Of a DNA stretch of 64,000 nt, positions 1 through 10,800 are shown in pieces. Position 1 is the first letter of the stretch. Each line of letters begins with the position of its first letter. Under the pieces are notes generated by a model. That model searched no databases and was not told the DNA's origin. It worked only from the letters and a program-made list of their open reading frames with translations. The position numbers and the translations under genes were made by a program. This stretch comes from Berberis thunbergii. Lineage: Eukaryota; Streptophyta; Magnoliopsida; Ranunculales; Berberidaceae. Location of the stretch: positions 310,001-374,000 of the forward strand of contig QNQO01000821.1 of assembly GCA_003290165.1 (NCBI GenBank), written 5' to 3'.

Positions 1-1075
1 TAGCTACGACAATTTACCGTGGCTAATTGTTTTAAAAAAAATCACTGATCCGCATGAAACTTCATCTCAACCGTCAATAACACCCAAAAATTTAGCTCAA
101 TCCAACGCACTAAACTAAACCACGTCACCGATCCGCGTGAAACTAACACAACCAATCCCCTTCAATTACCTTTCTCTATATAAATTTCAATTTTTTCTAC
201 AAACCAACTTAAACAAAAAATTTCTCTCAACCTCCAGAGAAAAAACCCATAGAAGAGAAGTCTACCTTTTCCTCGACACCGATCCTGGCCACCTCTCTCT
301 CCCCTCCCTTCCTCCGCCGCCTCTCTCTCGGAGATCTGAGAGATCTATGATCTCCGATATTCTATAGATCAATTTTTTTTTTTTTTTTTTTTTGTGATTT
401 TTGTATGGATTCTTTGTAAATTTTTTTGTAATTTTTGTATGATATTCTAGAGACTGTGTAATTTTTGTTATAATTTTGATCAATTAAGTTTAGTTCTAGT
501 AGCTGATATTAATTTTCAGAATTGACAATCATTAATAGCTAATTTCATTATAAAAAATGAATTATAATTTGTAAATTTCATTATAAAAAATGAATTATAA
601 TTTATAATTTGCAACAAAGTTGTCCCTAAATAGCCACGGCAAATATCGTGGCTGTTTTGTCAATTAGATTTGCAATTTAGCGACGACAAAAAACCGTCGC
701 TAAATAGCCAAGGCAAAAAAAGTCGCTAAATAGCCTTAGCGACCGTAAAAAAAACCCTCGCTAAATAGCGACGGCCAAAACCGTCACTAAATAGCCACGG
801 CAAAAAAACGGTGGCTAAATAGCGACGGCTAAAACCGTCGCTATTTTACAATTAGCGACAGTCTTCGTCGAAATTTTCAACAACTTTAGTGACGAAATTT
901 TTGCCGTGGCTAATTAGCGACGGGATAGTTTATCGTTGCTTATTCATATAACGACGATTAAACTAGCCACGGTATTGTGACGGTTATTGTGCCATGACTA
1001 AATCATTGAAGCGACGATTTTTTGACAATTAACAACGGTTTTTAGTCGTTGCTGAATCGTCTTTTTTTTTTAGTG
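1..1075. mobile_element. CACTA (En/Spm) element, right part, non-autonomous
   Basis: The right edge reads into a T-run followed by TAGTG at 1071-1075, so the reverse strand starts with CACTA followed by an A-run, the classic CACTA terminus. From about 600 to 1060 a short motif (TAGCGACGG with its complement CCGTCGCTA) recurs in both orientations about a dozen times; such subterminal repeats are where CACTA transposases bind. The same motif type occurs at 1-30, so the element starts left of the window. No transposase reading frame is visible. A TATA-like box (CTATATAAA) lies near 175. The left end and its target duplication cannot be seen. Confidence 0.75.
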
Positions 1076-1371
1076 AATAAATACTAGAAGCAGCAAATGG
1101 CAACTTAATATGAGCTAAAAACGCAAAATGGCAACTCAAGATGTGCTACCATGAGCTAGATGCATGATGCCGAAGACAAAATGAACAAAGAAGAGTACTT
1201 CAATCCTAGAAGAGAATTTTATCGTGAGTGGTGTAAACTTAATGTACCTTGATGTTTTTTATGCAGGGAATGTAAAGAAATCCATTTTATGGATAAATTT
1301 TCAAATAAAATGGTGGGGCAATAATAGACCTGTGGCTAGGCAAACAGAATTTTTGTGAGACCTTGTCCAAC

Positions 1372-1681
1372 CACTACACCAAATTGACATTTTTGTAACA
1401 ACCCAAAAAACAGTATCACTTTTGAAGTGTAACAATTTACTTAACAATTTTACACATTTTCACAAACAAAAATGATACAATAATTGTATCACCATGAAGA
1501 GTATGATTATAAAAGTGATACTATTCATGGTGATCCAACTTATTGTATCATTTTTTTTGTGTTACTGTTTTTCATTTTTAGACTAAATTTAGTTTTGACT
1601 TAAAATTGTTTGGTGGATTGTAACATCTCAAAAGTGATACTGTTTTTAGAGATGTTACAAAAGTACCAATTTGGTGTAGTG
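1372..1681. mobile_element. Complete CACTA-type MITE (310 bp)
   Basis: The element starts CACTACACCAAATTG at 1372 and ends with the exact reverse complement at 1667-1681. It is flanked by the 3-bp direct repeat AAC (1369-1371 and 1682-1684), the target-site length of CACTA transposons. The inverted repeat continues imperfectly for about 50 bp on each side, sharing the motif CAGTATCACTTTTG, so a transcript could fold into a long hairpin. There is no coding capacity. It must have been mobilised by an enzyme encoded elsewhere. Confidence 0.88.
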
Positions 1682-1684
1682 AAC

Positions 1685-2069
1685 TAACACTACATACAAG
1701 CATGTCATGGGCTGCACTAGTGATTCCAACCCATAAATCAAGCAACAAACTGTAAGCTCTCACATGGCTGTTCATGTTCTGTTTATAAATTTATATCAAG
1801 ATTATCCAATATCCAACTCACAAGGAATTATTTACTGTCTGAGAATATATGGCAGACAAACTCTTGTTGCACATATGGTAGACAAATTATTTATCATCAT
1901 CCTTTTTATTAATATAAGATTCGAAAATCCTAAAAACTCCAGCTTACTTTACAAAAAACAAAAATGGCAGATTACCCAAAAAATAAATATATGATTAACC
2001 AATTCATCCTTTTGAGACCAAAAAATGGCAGGTTACCCAAAAAATAAGTATATGATTAACCCTTCTTGA
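1685..2069. other. Unannotated AT-rich spacer
   Basis: No gene or complete element is supported here. A short direct repeat (AAAAATGGCAG.TTACCC) occurs twice, at about 1960 and 2020, each time followed by AAAAAATAA and TATATGATTAACC. Confidence 0.5.
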
Positions 2070-2556
2070 GACCATACAACGGTTTGCAATTTCATTTCCG
2101 TAACACATCAATAAGAGAGTCGGAGAATTTCCAATACACACAAAAACGACGAGACACGGGTATTGTTGATTATTAGCTAATAATTGCTTAGGTTGTTGTT
2201 TGAATGTGTATTTGGGATGTCGAATATGTGTTTTTTTTTTTTTTGTTTCCTTCTGAGAGTGGTGAAAGATGTAATGAAAGGGTTGTCCATGCAGGAGTTT
2301 GTGGCTAAACTTGAACCAATTTTACGGAAAGTGGTAGGATGAGTATATACTTTTTGTTATTGTTTTTGTTTGTGCATTGAGCTGAAAGTTTGTCGGTCTT
2401 TACCAATTATTATTTTTGTACTTCTGTCCTATTTACACTTTTTGTACTTTACTAAAATTGATTGCTAAAAGTACAAGATACAAACACTGAGATGCCAGAT
2501 TTTCACTAATGGATTTGGCTAATTATCTAACCTTTTCTTTTGGGTAAAACTTTCCA

Positions 2557-2735
2557 CAGAAATTATAAGTGTGGAGGAAATGAGCGAGGGAAGGGAGGTG
2601 GTGGAGGTGGGAGCCGTTCACTCCACTCGAGATGTGTGCGTTGACTTTTTGCGCGTGTATCTCGAACGAGGTGAACGACTCCCACCCCCGCCACCTCATT
2701 CCCCTCGCTCATTTCCTCGCTGTGTAGAATCACTC
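2557..2735. mobile_element. Fold-back Mutator-type MITE, member 1 (179 bp)
   Basis: The insert is flanked by the perfect 9-bp direct repeat AACTTTCCA (2548-2556 and 2736-2744), and the equivalent site in copy 2 (near 26560) is empty with a single AACTTTCCA. The element is almost one long palindrome: GAGGAAATGAGCGAGGG at the left is matched by its complement near 2700, and the arms meet at a loop around 2640-2650. A 9-bp target duplication is typical of Mutator-like elements. There is no coding capacity. Confidence 0.9.
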
Positions 2736-2863
2736 AACTTTCCATCAAAAATTCAACTTATTACTTGGTCTCATAGGATTTTTTTTTAAAAAGTCATTTG
2801 GTTAATTTTGACTTTGTGATATTCATTCTTATATCTCTAGCATTTTGTTCTTCATTTCATTTT

Positions 2864-3026
2864 GAACTTGGCTAACTGGCGAGGAAAACAGCGAGGGAGG
2901 GGGATCCTTCATCCCCCTTGGGATGCATGCATCCCATCCCTTACACGTATTGCAAGGGGGATGGAGGGTCCTCCCTCCCTCCCTCGCTATTTTCCTCGCT
3001 GGTTTCCTCGACAATTAGAATTGGGG
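2864..3026. mobile_element. Fold-back Mutator-type MITE, member 2 (163 bp)
   Basis: Flanked by the 9-bp direct repeat TTTCATTTT (2855-2863 and 3027-3035). The corresponding place in copy 2 (about 26700) has no insertion. The right end carries the family terminus (reverse strand AATTCTAATTGTCGAGGAAA). The interior is a GC-rich palindrome built on GGGATGCATGCATCCC and GGAGGG/CCCTCC tracts. The left end is decayed. It ends 19 bp before an exon start at 3046, so it lies against the splice-acceptor region of that exon. Confidence 0.85.
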
Positions 3027-3129
3027 TTTCATTTTTGTGTTTTAGAGTGCACAAGCTGTGGGGATGGGCAAGGAAGCTCAAAGTGTGCCAGCTGCTGCTG
3101 AGTTATACAAGAAAGCAAACTGGATATAA

Positions 3130-4383
3130 GTTTTCTACTGTCCTAAGTCAGGTAATTGTACCTTGCAAGGGTAACATTATAGTTCAACATTTTGTATATT
3201 AAGACATTGGATATAAGTTTTCTACTATACTTTTTTATTCCAACTTCTTGGGCTTGCCAGGAGTTTTCTCATGCCATTACGACCTAAATAGTTCTAATGG
3301 TAGTGATGTACGTATATCCAAATGATCATTATTTTGATGAGCTTGGTGGCCGTGATGGTGATAAAGAATGATTCAATGAGGTTGTGGGTATGAATAGATG
3401 ATGAGTTAAGGAGCTTAGTGTTATTAGAATAGACTCAGTTATTTTTTGGACATCAACATGGTGTAACTTGATATCATTATTATTGTATTTAGTTATGTGA
3501 CTTTGCATATGCAGAATGAAATATTTTTTATGAATGAAAATTCTACTATTTAATTTTAGATTGTGTATTACACAAAAAATAGTTGGTGTTATTTAAGATT
3601 ATGTGCTAGTAAACAGCTACAATAAATGGGTGAAGAACAAGTTGTCACAAATATAATGAAAGTTTGAGAAAATTTTTGTCACAGGTAGATAAATTTAATG
3701 TATGAAATCACTACCATGACAAATTATTCCTAACGTATAAATTATATAAGTGAGAAAAAAATTTCTCACAAAAAGTTCATAGTAGATATTTAAATCACTA
3801 CCGTGACAAATTATTCCTAACATATAAACCACATAAGTGAATAACGATTCGTTATAGAAAGTCACCACATGTGACACCAGATTTTCATCACGCATAACAC
3901 TTTATAATGACGGAATTTTTGTCACCCATATTGTAATTGTATATTCGCGCGCTAAGTATATCTAAGAAACCACTCACCACGTAAGCGGACTTTTCGTGAA
4001 GAGTAATGAATTCGTCACCTAATACTTTCCTTGATACCCTTTATGTGAGACACGTTGTGAGACTGAATTCGTCATCATTGCCGAACGGTGACCATTTAAC
4101 ATGTTTCAGGAAAAACAATGTTCTTTACCAAAGGCTAAATTTATTGTATTACAAGGTATGGAGCAACTTTGCATTTTACATGCATAATTGAAAAAAAAAA
4201 TTATAAATCAGAAAATTCTGTGAGAACCAAAATGGTTCCAACTGCATCATACCATTTGAGCTACAAATGCATTACCAAATCAAAGACTGAAAACCCAAAA
4301 AAAAGTGAAAGAAAGAGAAATGAATGGCATGCTAATGATGAGGAGTGTGGTACTAATTATATGGAAAGAAATAAAAGACTGAT
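3130..4383. repeat. Duplicated non-coding block with CACTA-like remnant
   Basis: Matches 26798-27840. From about 3600 to 3920 short motifs (GTGACAAAT, GTCACNNNNAGT) recur in both orientations, as in CACTA subterminal regions. In copy 2 this block ends in TTGTAGTG, a CACTA terminus, at 27601-27608. Here the terminus is replaced by about 230 bp (roughly 3920-4150) with no counterpart in copy 2. No gene is supported. Confidence 0.5.
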
Positions 4384-5388
4384 AATAGATAACCACAAAC
4401 ACTAGAGACAAGTAAAAAACACTGGTGACAAGCTTATAAAAAAACGAACCAACTTGCGATCTTGTCCACTCCTTGAGCAATTCCTTGCTTTCTAAAAATC
4501 TCAACATTAAGAAAAACCACTTTTTACCCCTCTTTATAAATAAATAAATAAATAAAATTGTTCCCCTTACTTACTATCTAGTTTTTAGTGGATAAAATAA
4601 ATTTCAAACTTGCTTCTCGGAAGACTAAGGTTTTATCAGTATTCTAAAAATCGGTCTAGGCACTAGAAGGTGAAAAATCGCCCAAATTAATGCCTGAGCG
4701 AGCTGTCTGAGCGGTTCTAATAGATAAACACAAACACTAGAGACAAGTAAAAAACACTGGTGACAAGCTTATAAAAAAAGAACCAACTTGCGATCTTGTC
4801 CACACCTTGAGCAATTCCTTGCTTTCTAAAAATCTCAACATTAAGAAAAACCACTTTTTACCCCTCTTTATAAATAAATAAATAAATAAAATTGTTCCCC
4901 TTACTTACTATCTAGTTTTTAGTGGATAAAATAAATTTCAAACTTGCTTCTCGGAAGACTAAGGTTTTATCAGTATTCTAAAAATCGGTCTAGGCACTAG
5001 AAGGTGAAAAATCGCCCAAATTAATGCCTGAGCGAGCTGTCTGAGCGGTTCTAATAGATAAACACAAACACTAGAGACAAGTAAAAAACACTGGTGACAA
5101 GCTTATAAAAAAAGAACCAACTTGCGATCTTGTCCACACCTTGAGCAATTCCTTGCTTTCTAAAAATCTCAACATTAAAAAAACCCACTTTTTACCCCTC
5201 TTTATAAATAAATAAAATTGTTCCCCTTACTTACTATCTAGTTTTTAGTGGATAAAATAAATTCCAAACTTGCTTCTTGGAAGACTAAGGTTTTATCAGT
5301 GTTCTAAAAATCGGTTTAGGCGCTAGAAGGTGGAAAATCGCCCAGATTAATGCCTGGGCGGGCTGTCTGGGCGGGGTCTAGGCGAACT
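4384..5388. repeat. Tandem array, three units of about 334 bp
   Basis: The phrase AATAGATAA.CACAAACAC begins units near 4384, 4719 and 5053, giving periods of about 335 and 334 bp. Units 1 and 2 are nearly identical; unit 3 has small indels and substitutions. Each unit contains the duplicated genomic flank, the 5' junction of an old L1 fragment, and the first 80-90 bp of the hAT MITE whose complete copy starts at 5297. The array therefore formed after the hAT insertion. Copy 2 has a single unit. Confidence 0.9.
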
Positions 5389-5941
5389 CTAGGCGGGGTC
5401 TAGGCGGTCTGGGAGATTTTTTATTTTTTAATAAGGTTGACTGTGTTCTTATTTTATTTTTCTTTCCTATTTTTAGAAATAAACTATTTAATTGTTTTTT
5501 TAGAAAATCTCGGGAATGGGCTTTGATGATGATGATGATGATATGTCTAAATGTAGCGAATGATGATTACTTAATGGAATTCTCAAAGGATCTGCCGGTA
5601 CCAATTTTACTAATGTAGATTTTATCAAACATAACTGAGGTTATTCATGCAATTTGAATAAAAATAAAAGAGTACACAAATTCAAATTTATATAAAGTAC
5701 CCATCATGACCAACTTCAGTCATTCGAGTTTTAATAAATTTTGTTCACGATTGTTAATTTTTCATGTTTTTAAATTTTGCATATATATATTGACATTAAA
5801 TTGGATGTAATTAATAAGGTATTATGTTTAACTTTTGTAAATTATTAAAGTTATAATACAAAACCTAAGACCGCCTAGGCACCCGCCTAGGCCCCTGGGC
5901 GCTAGGCACCTGCTCGCCGCCTAGCGATTTTTAGAACACTG
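5297..5941. mobile_element. hAT-type MITE (645 bp) nested in the L1 fragment
   Basis: Left end CAGTGTTCTAAAAATCGG and right end CGATTTTTAGAACACTG are inverted repeats, continuing into GC-rich CCTAGGCGCC-type motifs on both sides. The flanking 8-bp direct repeat GGTTTTAT (5289-5296 and 5942-5949) fits the hAT superfamily. Removing the element rejoins a LINE reading frame (GGTTTTATCTCAAG), which matches the uninterrupted LINE near 32890. Inside, 5507-5542 resembles the 3' tail of a plant RTE LINE (GAATGG.CTTTGATGATGATG). Confidence 0.9.
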
Positions 5942-6192
5942 GGTTTTATCTCAAGAAGATAGGATAGTGATGATCAAAACAGTGATTCATTCTATTCCTA
6001 TATACACTATGCATATTTTTCTTCTCCCCTGCTCCACTACTCAACAAATTGATAATCTGGCCCGAAATTTTTTGTGGAGCGAAATGGATGAAGGAAAGGC
6101 TAAACATCTTTGTACCTAGCAAAAGATCGCCTTCTCACGGCACATGGGAGGCATTAACATCCCCTCGTCTAGAATAAAACAAATCTTGCTTA
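5942..6192 (+). pseudogene. L1 LINE ORF2 fragment, part a (post-RT region)
   Basis: Translation gives MIKTVIHSIPIYTMHIFLLP, then a QQIDNLARNFLW segment and GGINIPSSR. This is the stretch just after the reverse-transcriptase core in plant L1 ORF2 proteins. An in-frame stop follows HLCT. The fragment starts upstream of the hAT insertion (about 4576 in the first tandem unit; the third unit joins at 5289) and is cut at 6192 by the RTE LINE, resuming at 9084. The L1 is 5' truncated: the endonuclease and RT core are absent. The uninterrupted homologue is at 32845-34710. Confidence 0.8.
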
Positions 6193-9083
6193 GATTAGAT
6201 TAGATTAGATTAGTCTCTTGGAACATAGGAACCTTAACATCTCCTCGTCTAGAGATAGAATGATTAGATTAGCCTCTTGGAACATAGGAACCTTGACTGA
6301 AAAAACAATAGAAATAGTGGATGCCCTGTGTAGGAGGAAAGTAAACATAGTTTGTCTTCAGGAGACAAAATGGAAAGAGAACAAGGCTAAAGATTTAGGA
6401 GGAGGGTTCAAACTCTTCATTCTGATAAAGATGGAACTAGGACCGGGGTGGGAATATTGGTAGATAAAGTTTTTAAGGATGCAGTAGTCGACGTTAGGAG
6501 GTTTGGGGATATAATCATAAGTATTAAATTAGCTTTAGAACTAGAGATAGTGCATGTTATTAGTGCGTATGCACCCCAAGTGGGTTTGGATGAAGAGACT
6601 AAGAAGGATTTTTGGAACTCTTTAGAGGAGTTAGTTTTTGGAATTCCCTCTTCCGATAGGGTTTTCCTAGGCGGAGATTTGAATGACCATGTCGGTAAGG
6701 ATAGAGTTGGTACATGGAGGTCAAGGCTTTGGGGATCGGAACACTGTGGAGATTTCTATTATAGATTTTGCTTTAGCTCAGGATTTTGGGATCGTAAATA
6801 CTTTTTATATGAAGAATGAAGATCACTTGGTGACCTTTGCGAGTGGGCGCAATAGAAGTCAAATTGATTATTTTCTTATGAGGAGACACGATTTAGGTAG
6901 GTGTAAAAATTGTAAGGTTAAACCAGGGAAGTGCCTGACAAACCAACATATGTTGTTAAGTGGTGGACGTTACAGGGAGATGTGCGCAAAAAATTTAGAA
7001 AGAAGATTTTGGGTGGTCAGTCAGTTTCAGAGGGTTGGGAGAATCTAGAACCAAAGGATATGACTAATAGCGTGGATCTTTTTGAACATTTGGCAAACCA
7101 AATAAGAAGATGTGCGAAGGAAGAGTTAGGAGAGGCCAAAAGAGGAGGGTTATATGGTAAGGAGACATGGTGGTGGAACGCTGATGTGCAACAAACCATT
7201 GCAGAAAAGAAAAGATGTTTTAAGGTGTGGCAAAATGATAGGTGCCTAGAGTCTTATGAGCTTTATAAGCAGATTAAGAAGTTGAGTAGTAAAGCAATAG
7301 GGGAAGCTAAAAGAGAGCATATTATGATCTTTATAATAGGCTAGGTACGAAGGGAGGGGAGAAGGATATTTTCAAGATAGCTAAAGCTATAGAACGAAAA
7401 ATTAGGGACTTGAGTCATGTTAAGTGTGTTAAGCATGAGGATGGAAGAGTTTTAATGCAGGATAAAGCTATTTTAGATAGATGGAATGATTACTTTTGGA
7501 ACCTACTCAATGGAACACATATATGGAACTTAAACTTGGAGGGGTATGCTTCACAGGAAGAGAGAGATCGTGTGTTCCATCGCAGAGTTAGTGCCACAGA
7601 AGTGAGAGAAGCTGTAAAAAGAATGAAGACAAGGAAGGCCGTTGGACCGGATGATATACCAATTGAAGCATGGAAATGTCTGGGAGAAGTTGGGATTCAA
7701 TGGCTAACTAAGCTCTTTAATAGGATTTTGAAAACTAGAAAAATGCCAGATTCATGGAGGCATAACATTGTGGTACCAATTTATAAAAACAAAAAGGATA
7801 TCCAGAATTGCTCGAACTATAGAGGGATAAATCTTATGAGTCATACAATGAAAGTTTGGGAGAGAGTTATAAAACGAAGACTTAGGAGTTTAACCAGGGT
7901 TTCGGAGAATCAATTTGAATTTATGCCGAGTAGGTCTACTACGGAGGCCATCTTCCTGCTTAGGCAAACTATAGAAAAATATCGAGAGGCATGTAAGAGT
8001 TTGCATATGATTTTTATTGATCTGGAGAAAGCATATGATAGGGTCCCTAGGGAGTTAATTTCGTAGGTGCTTGAAAGGAAGAAAGTGTCTCAATGTTATG
8101 TCAATATAATTAAGGATATGTATGAAGGGGCTGTAACAAGTGTTCGCTCAGTAGGTGGGATGTCCAGTGAATTTTCAGTGTCAGTAGGACTACATTAAGG
8201 GTCGGCGTTAAGTCCATGTCTCTTTGCTTTGGTCATGGATGAGTTGACGAGACATTTGCAAGAAGATGTAAGGTGCATGTTATTTGCAGATGATATTGTC
8301 TTAATGGATGAGACTAGTGCAGGTTTAAGTTAGAAATTAGTTAAGTGGCAGGAGGCTTTAGAGAGTAAAGTTTTTAGAATTAGCCATTCGAAGACGGAGT
8401 ATCTAGTGTGCAACTTTGGTTGTGAACCACAAGGGAGAAGTAATGCAATTAAGATCGAAGGTGTAGAGGTCCCAGAGTGTGAGGCTTTTTGATATCTTGG
8501 ATCTATAATTCAAAAGAATGAGACTATTGGAGAAGATGTAGACCATGGGATTAAAGCTGGTTGGTTGAAATGGAGAATGGCGTCAGGAGTATTATGCGAT
8601 AGAAGGATGCCTGCAAGGCTAAAAGGGAAATGCTATAAGACAATTGTTCGACCAGCCATGCTATACGGTTCAGAATGTTGGGCTATTATGGGACAACATA
8701 CGCATAGGATGACAGTAGCAGAAATGCATATGTTAAGGTGGATGTGTGGTAAAACTCGTAAGGATAAAATTAGAAATGAAAGAATTAGGAGATACTTAGG
8801 TGTAGCGCCCATAAAGGACAAAATTAGAGAAAGACGTTTAACTTAGTTTGGTCATGTGCGGAGGAGACCAAGCACGACGCCAATTAGAAAGTGTCTAGAT
8901 TGACAAGTTAATGGAGGGTGTAGACGGAGGGGACGACCGTTGAAAATTTGGATGAAGGCGGTGAATGAAGATATCATTGAGCTTGGATTAGGCGATGATA
9001 TGTGGGAAAACCGCATTGCTTGGAGAACCAAAATCCATGTAGCTGACCCCGAAAATATCGAGAATGGACTTTGACGATGATGA
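6193..9083 (+). mobile_element. RTE-clade LINE, 5' end rearranged, nested in L1
   Basis: The insert splits the L1 sequence TTGCTT/CAAGCTAAACAC that is continuous at 33121-33135. It ends in a TTGACGATGATGA tail at 9071-9083; short GATGATG tails instead of poly(A) are typical of plant RTE elements. The 5' edge has TTAGA repeats (6188-6214), and a short stretch is duplicated (CTCTTGGAACATAGGAACC at about 6215 and 6271). The interior encodes endonuclease and reverse transcriptase, both broken (see the coding entry). Confidence 0.8.
6252..9000 (+). pseudogene. RTE LINE endonuclease-reverse transcriptase, broken
   Basis: An apurinic-type endonuclease domain begins with LASWNIGTLTEK (about 6270) and continues through VNIVCLQETKW and VFLGGDLNDHVG to the C-terminal part near 6850 (RSQIDYFLMR). 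The reverse transcriptase follows: KAVGPDDIPIEAWKCLG (about 7640), IYKNKKDIQNCSNYRGINL (about 7790), IFIDLEKAYDRVPRE (about 8015) and the catalytic LFADDIVLMDE at about 8280. The C-terminal segment MLRWMCGKTRKDKIRNERIR near 8730 is characteristic of plant RTE proteins. The frame changes near 6460, 6750, 6950 and 7340-7410. In-frame stops occur at about 8064, 8197, 8331 and 8490. The element is dead, although the FADD motif survives. Confidence 0.85.
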
Positions 9084-10800
9084 CAAGCTAAACACATGTG
9101 GAATGTTATGGTCAATCCCTCAAACCCATGCAATGCACAACTCAAAGCAATATACTTCAGACACAAAAACATTTTTCAACTCGCAAACCCCCTCATCTAG
9201 CCTCTTTCGCATGGAAAGGAAACTTCAGTGCCCTCTCCAAAATGCGACGTCACCTTCTTTGGCAGGTTCGATCGGGTAATGAGATACACCACTAGAATGA
9301 TTGCTGGGTAAAACCAAACTTTATCCTAGCTTAGTGTAATGCCTTGTCACCTGCCCCCTTGCTCCAATGAGTAAAAGATTTGTGGGTTTTCAACGGAGAT
9401 CAACAACGTCCTATTTGGAACATTCATCTCATCTCCTCCCTGTTCCTAGCTCTTGTTGCAAAGGATATCTTTGATATTTTCATTCGCCCTTCCACCTCTC
9501 AGGATTCCTTGATCTGGAAGTTTGATAAGAGAGGGATCTTTTCAGTCAAGAGTGCTACTAGGGATTTTGTCCTTAATGACTTGCAACCCTCCTCCTCCGC
9601 TCTCATAAATAGTTAACTAAACCCTAAAGCCCTTCGGGAACTTTGGCGCATTAAAGCTCCAGTGAATGTCATTTTCCTTCTTTGGAAAGACACAAAATAT
9701 TCTGCCCACTGTGACAAACCTGACTCGCATTGACATGCCTATTGAGGACTGTTGTGTTCTTTGCAATAATAAAAAAGAGGATATCTTCCATCTTTTTTTT
9801 CAATGTCCGATTGTCAAGAGATTGTGGATGTTCTCCCCAATTTACATCAATTGGAGCACCAACATTGCCGCCCATCAGAACACACTTGGGTGTTTTAACT
9901 ATCTTTGGGCAACAACAACTACTCACCCGGTTTATCGTGATGAATTACTTTCTTAAATCATGGTTGTGATCCTGCCTATACAGGATACTCGAAACAATGC
10001 TATTTTCCTCATAAAACAAATTTTCATACAATAATTCATTAAATCAGTCAACCATGTGTGGTCAATTTGGAAAAAATAATGGTTTTAGCCCAAGAGCAGC
10101 TGTCCTACTAAGTTAGAACGACCTTCATCCATGCATCATAACCTAGAAAATGCTATTACAGAAAACATCCCCATCTGAAGCCACAATCCCCAATTACTAC
10201 TAACCACATGGCTCCTTTATCAAATCTGCAATCTTGTCGACTACAGATCATTCAAAAACAACTTTTAGTTTGCTAGAACTCATAGGCTCAACACACTTTA
10301 TGGGAACCCATCATCTATCCCCACTTTCTTATCCTGTGAGATGATATTAATAACTTATGATGTATGTTTTTTTACCTCCTCTCAGCATGGAGTTTTTGGA
10401 GTCGTAGTGGTGGACGCTTTTGGGACCATACGCGTCAGACTAGGGGGTATGATTCCAAGCCTAGTTTTTTATAGTACTATGACCGAATGTTTTGCTGCGG
10501 AAGCCGCTCTTTTGTTCGTCCAAGCACGCCAATAGACTAAAGGATTCATTCTAGGGGATTTTGGTGCTTTATACTCTCTTTTGCATTCTGACTCAGACGA
10601 TCAGCAGGTCGATATACGATGGATGTGGATGCCTCTTATCTATAGCATTAGGTCACTTTTATGTAATCTTCCAAATTGGGTATGTAAGTTTAGTCAACGA
10701 GAACTTAATATTGAAGCACATGATTTGGCTTCAATAGCAGGACAAAACTATGTATTACTTCTTCTCAATATAGTAGCTGCAGTTTTATCAAATTTTTTTT
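9084..10800 (+). pseudogene. L1 LINE ORF2 fragment, part b (to RNase H)
   Basis: Continues the L1 of 5942-6192 after the RTE insertion (QAKHMWNVMVNPSNPCNAQ). A zinc-binding segment CVLCNNKKEDIFHLFFQCP (about 9750) precedes the C-terminal RNase H-like domain: TECFAAEAALLFVQARQ, a stop, then KGFILGDFGALYSLLHSDS and WVCKFSQRELNIEAHDLAS. The RNase H core has the expected order of acidic residues but is frameshifted and contains stops. It ends at about 10800 in T/A-rich sequence. The sister copy is at 32845-34710. Confidence 0.8.

Larger units (their letters stand above)
2258..3129 (+). pseudogene. Two-exon gene fragment, copy 1 (CBP60-like first exon?)
   Basis: Exon 2258-2333 follows an AG and ends before GTAGGA. 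It reads VVKDVMKGLSMQEFVAK and continues with LEPILRKV. Exon 3046-3129 follows TTTTAG and reads SAQAVGMGKEAQSVP, then AAELYKKANWI and a stop. Exon 1 ends on a complete codon, so the two join in frame. The first exon resembles the LEPLLRRVV segment near the N-terminus of plant CBP60 calmodulin-binding proteins; this is a weak, short match. The second exon is not recognised. Copy 2 at 26262-26797 preserves both exons, with a few substitutions. In this copy the intron has grown to 712 bp through two fold-back MITEs. No first exon is seen upstream of this copy, so it is probably a dead fragment. Confidence 0.4.

Noticed and set aside
600..1075. Regularly spaced short repeats as a CRISPR-like array
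   Set aside because: Repeats occur in both orientations with irregular spacing, in a plant transposon end; they are CACTA subterminal repeats.
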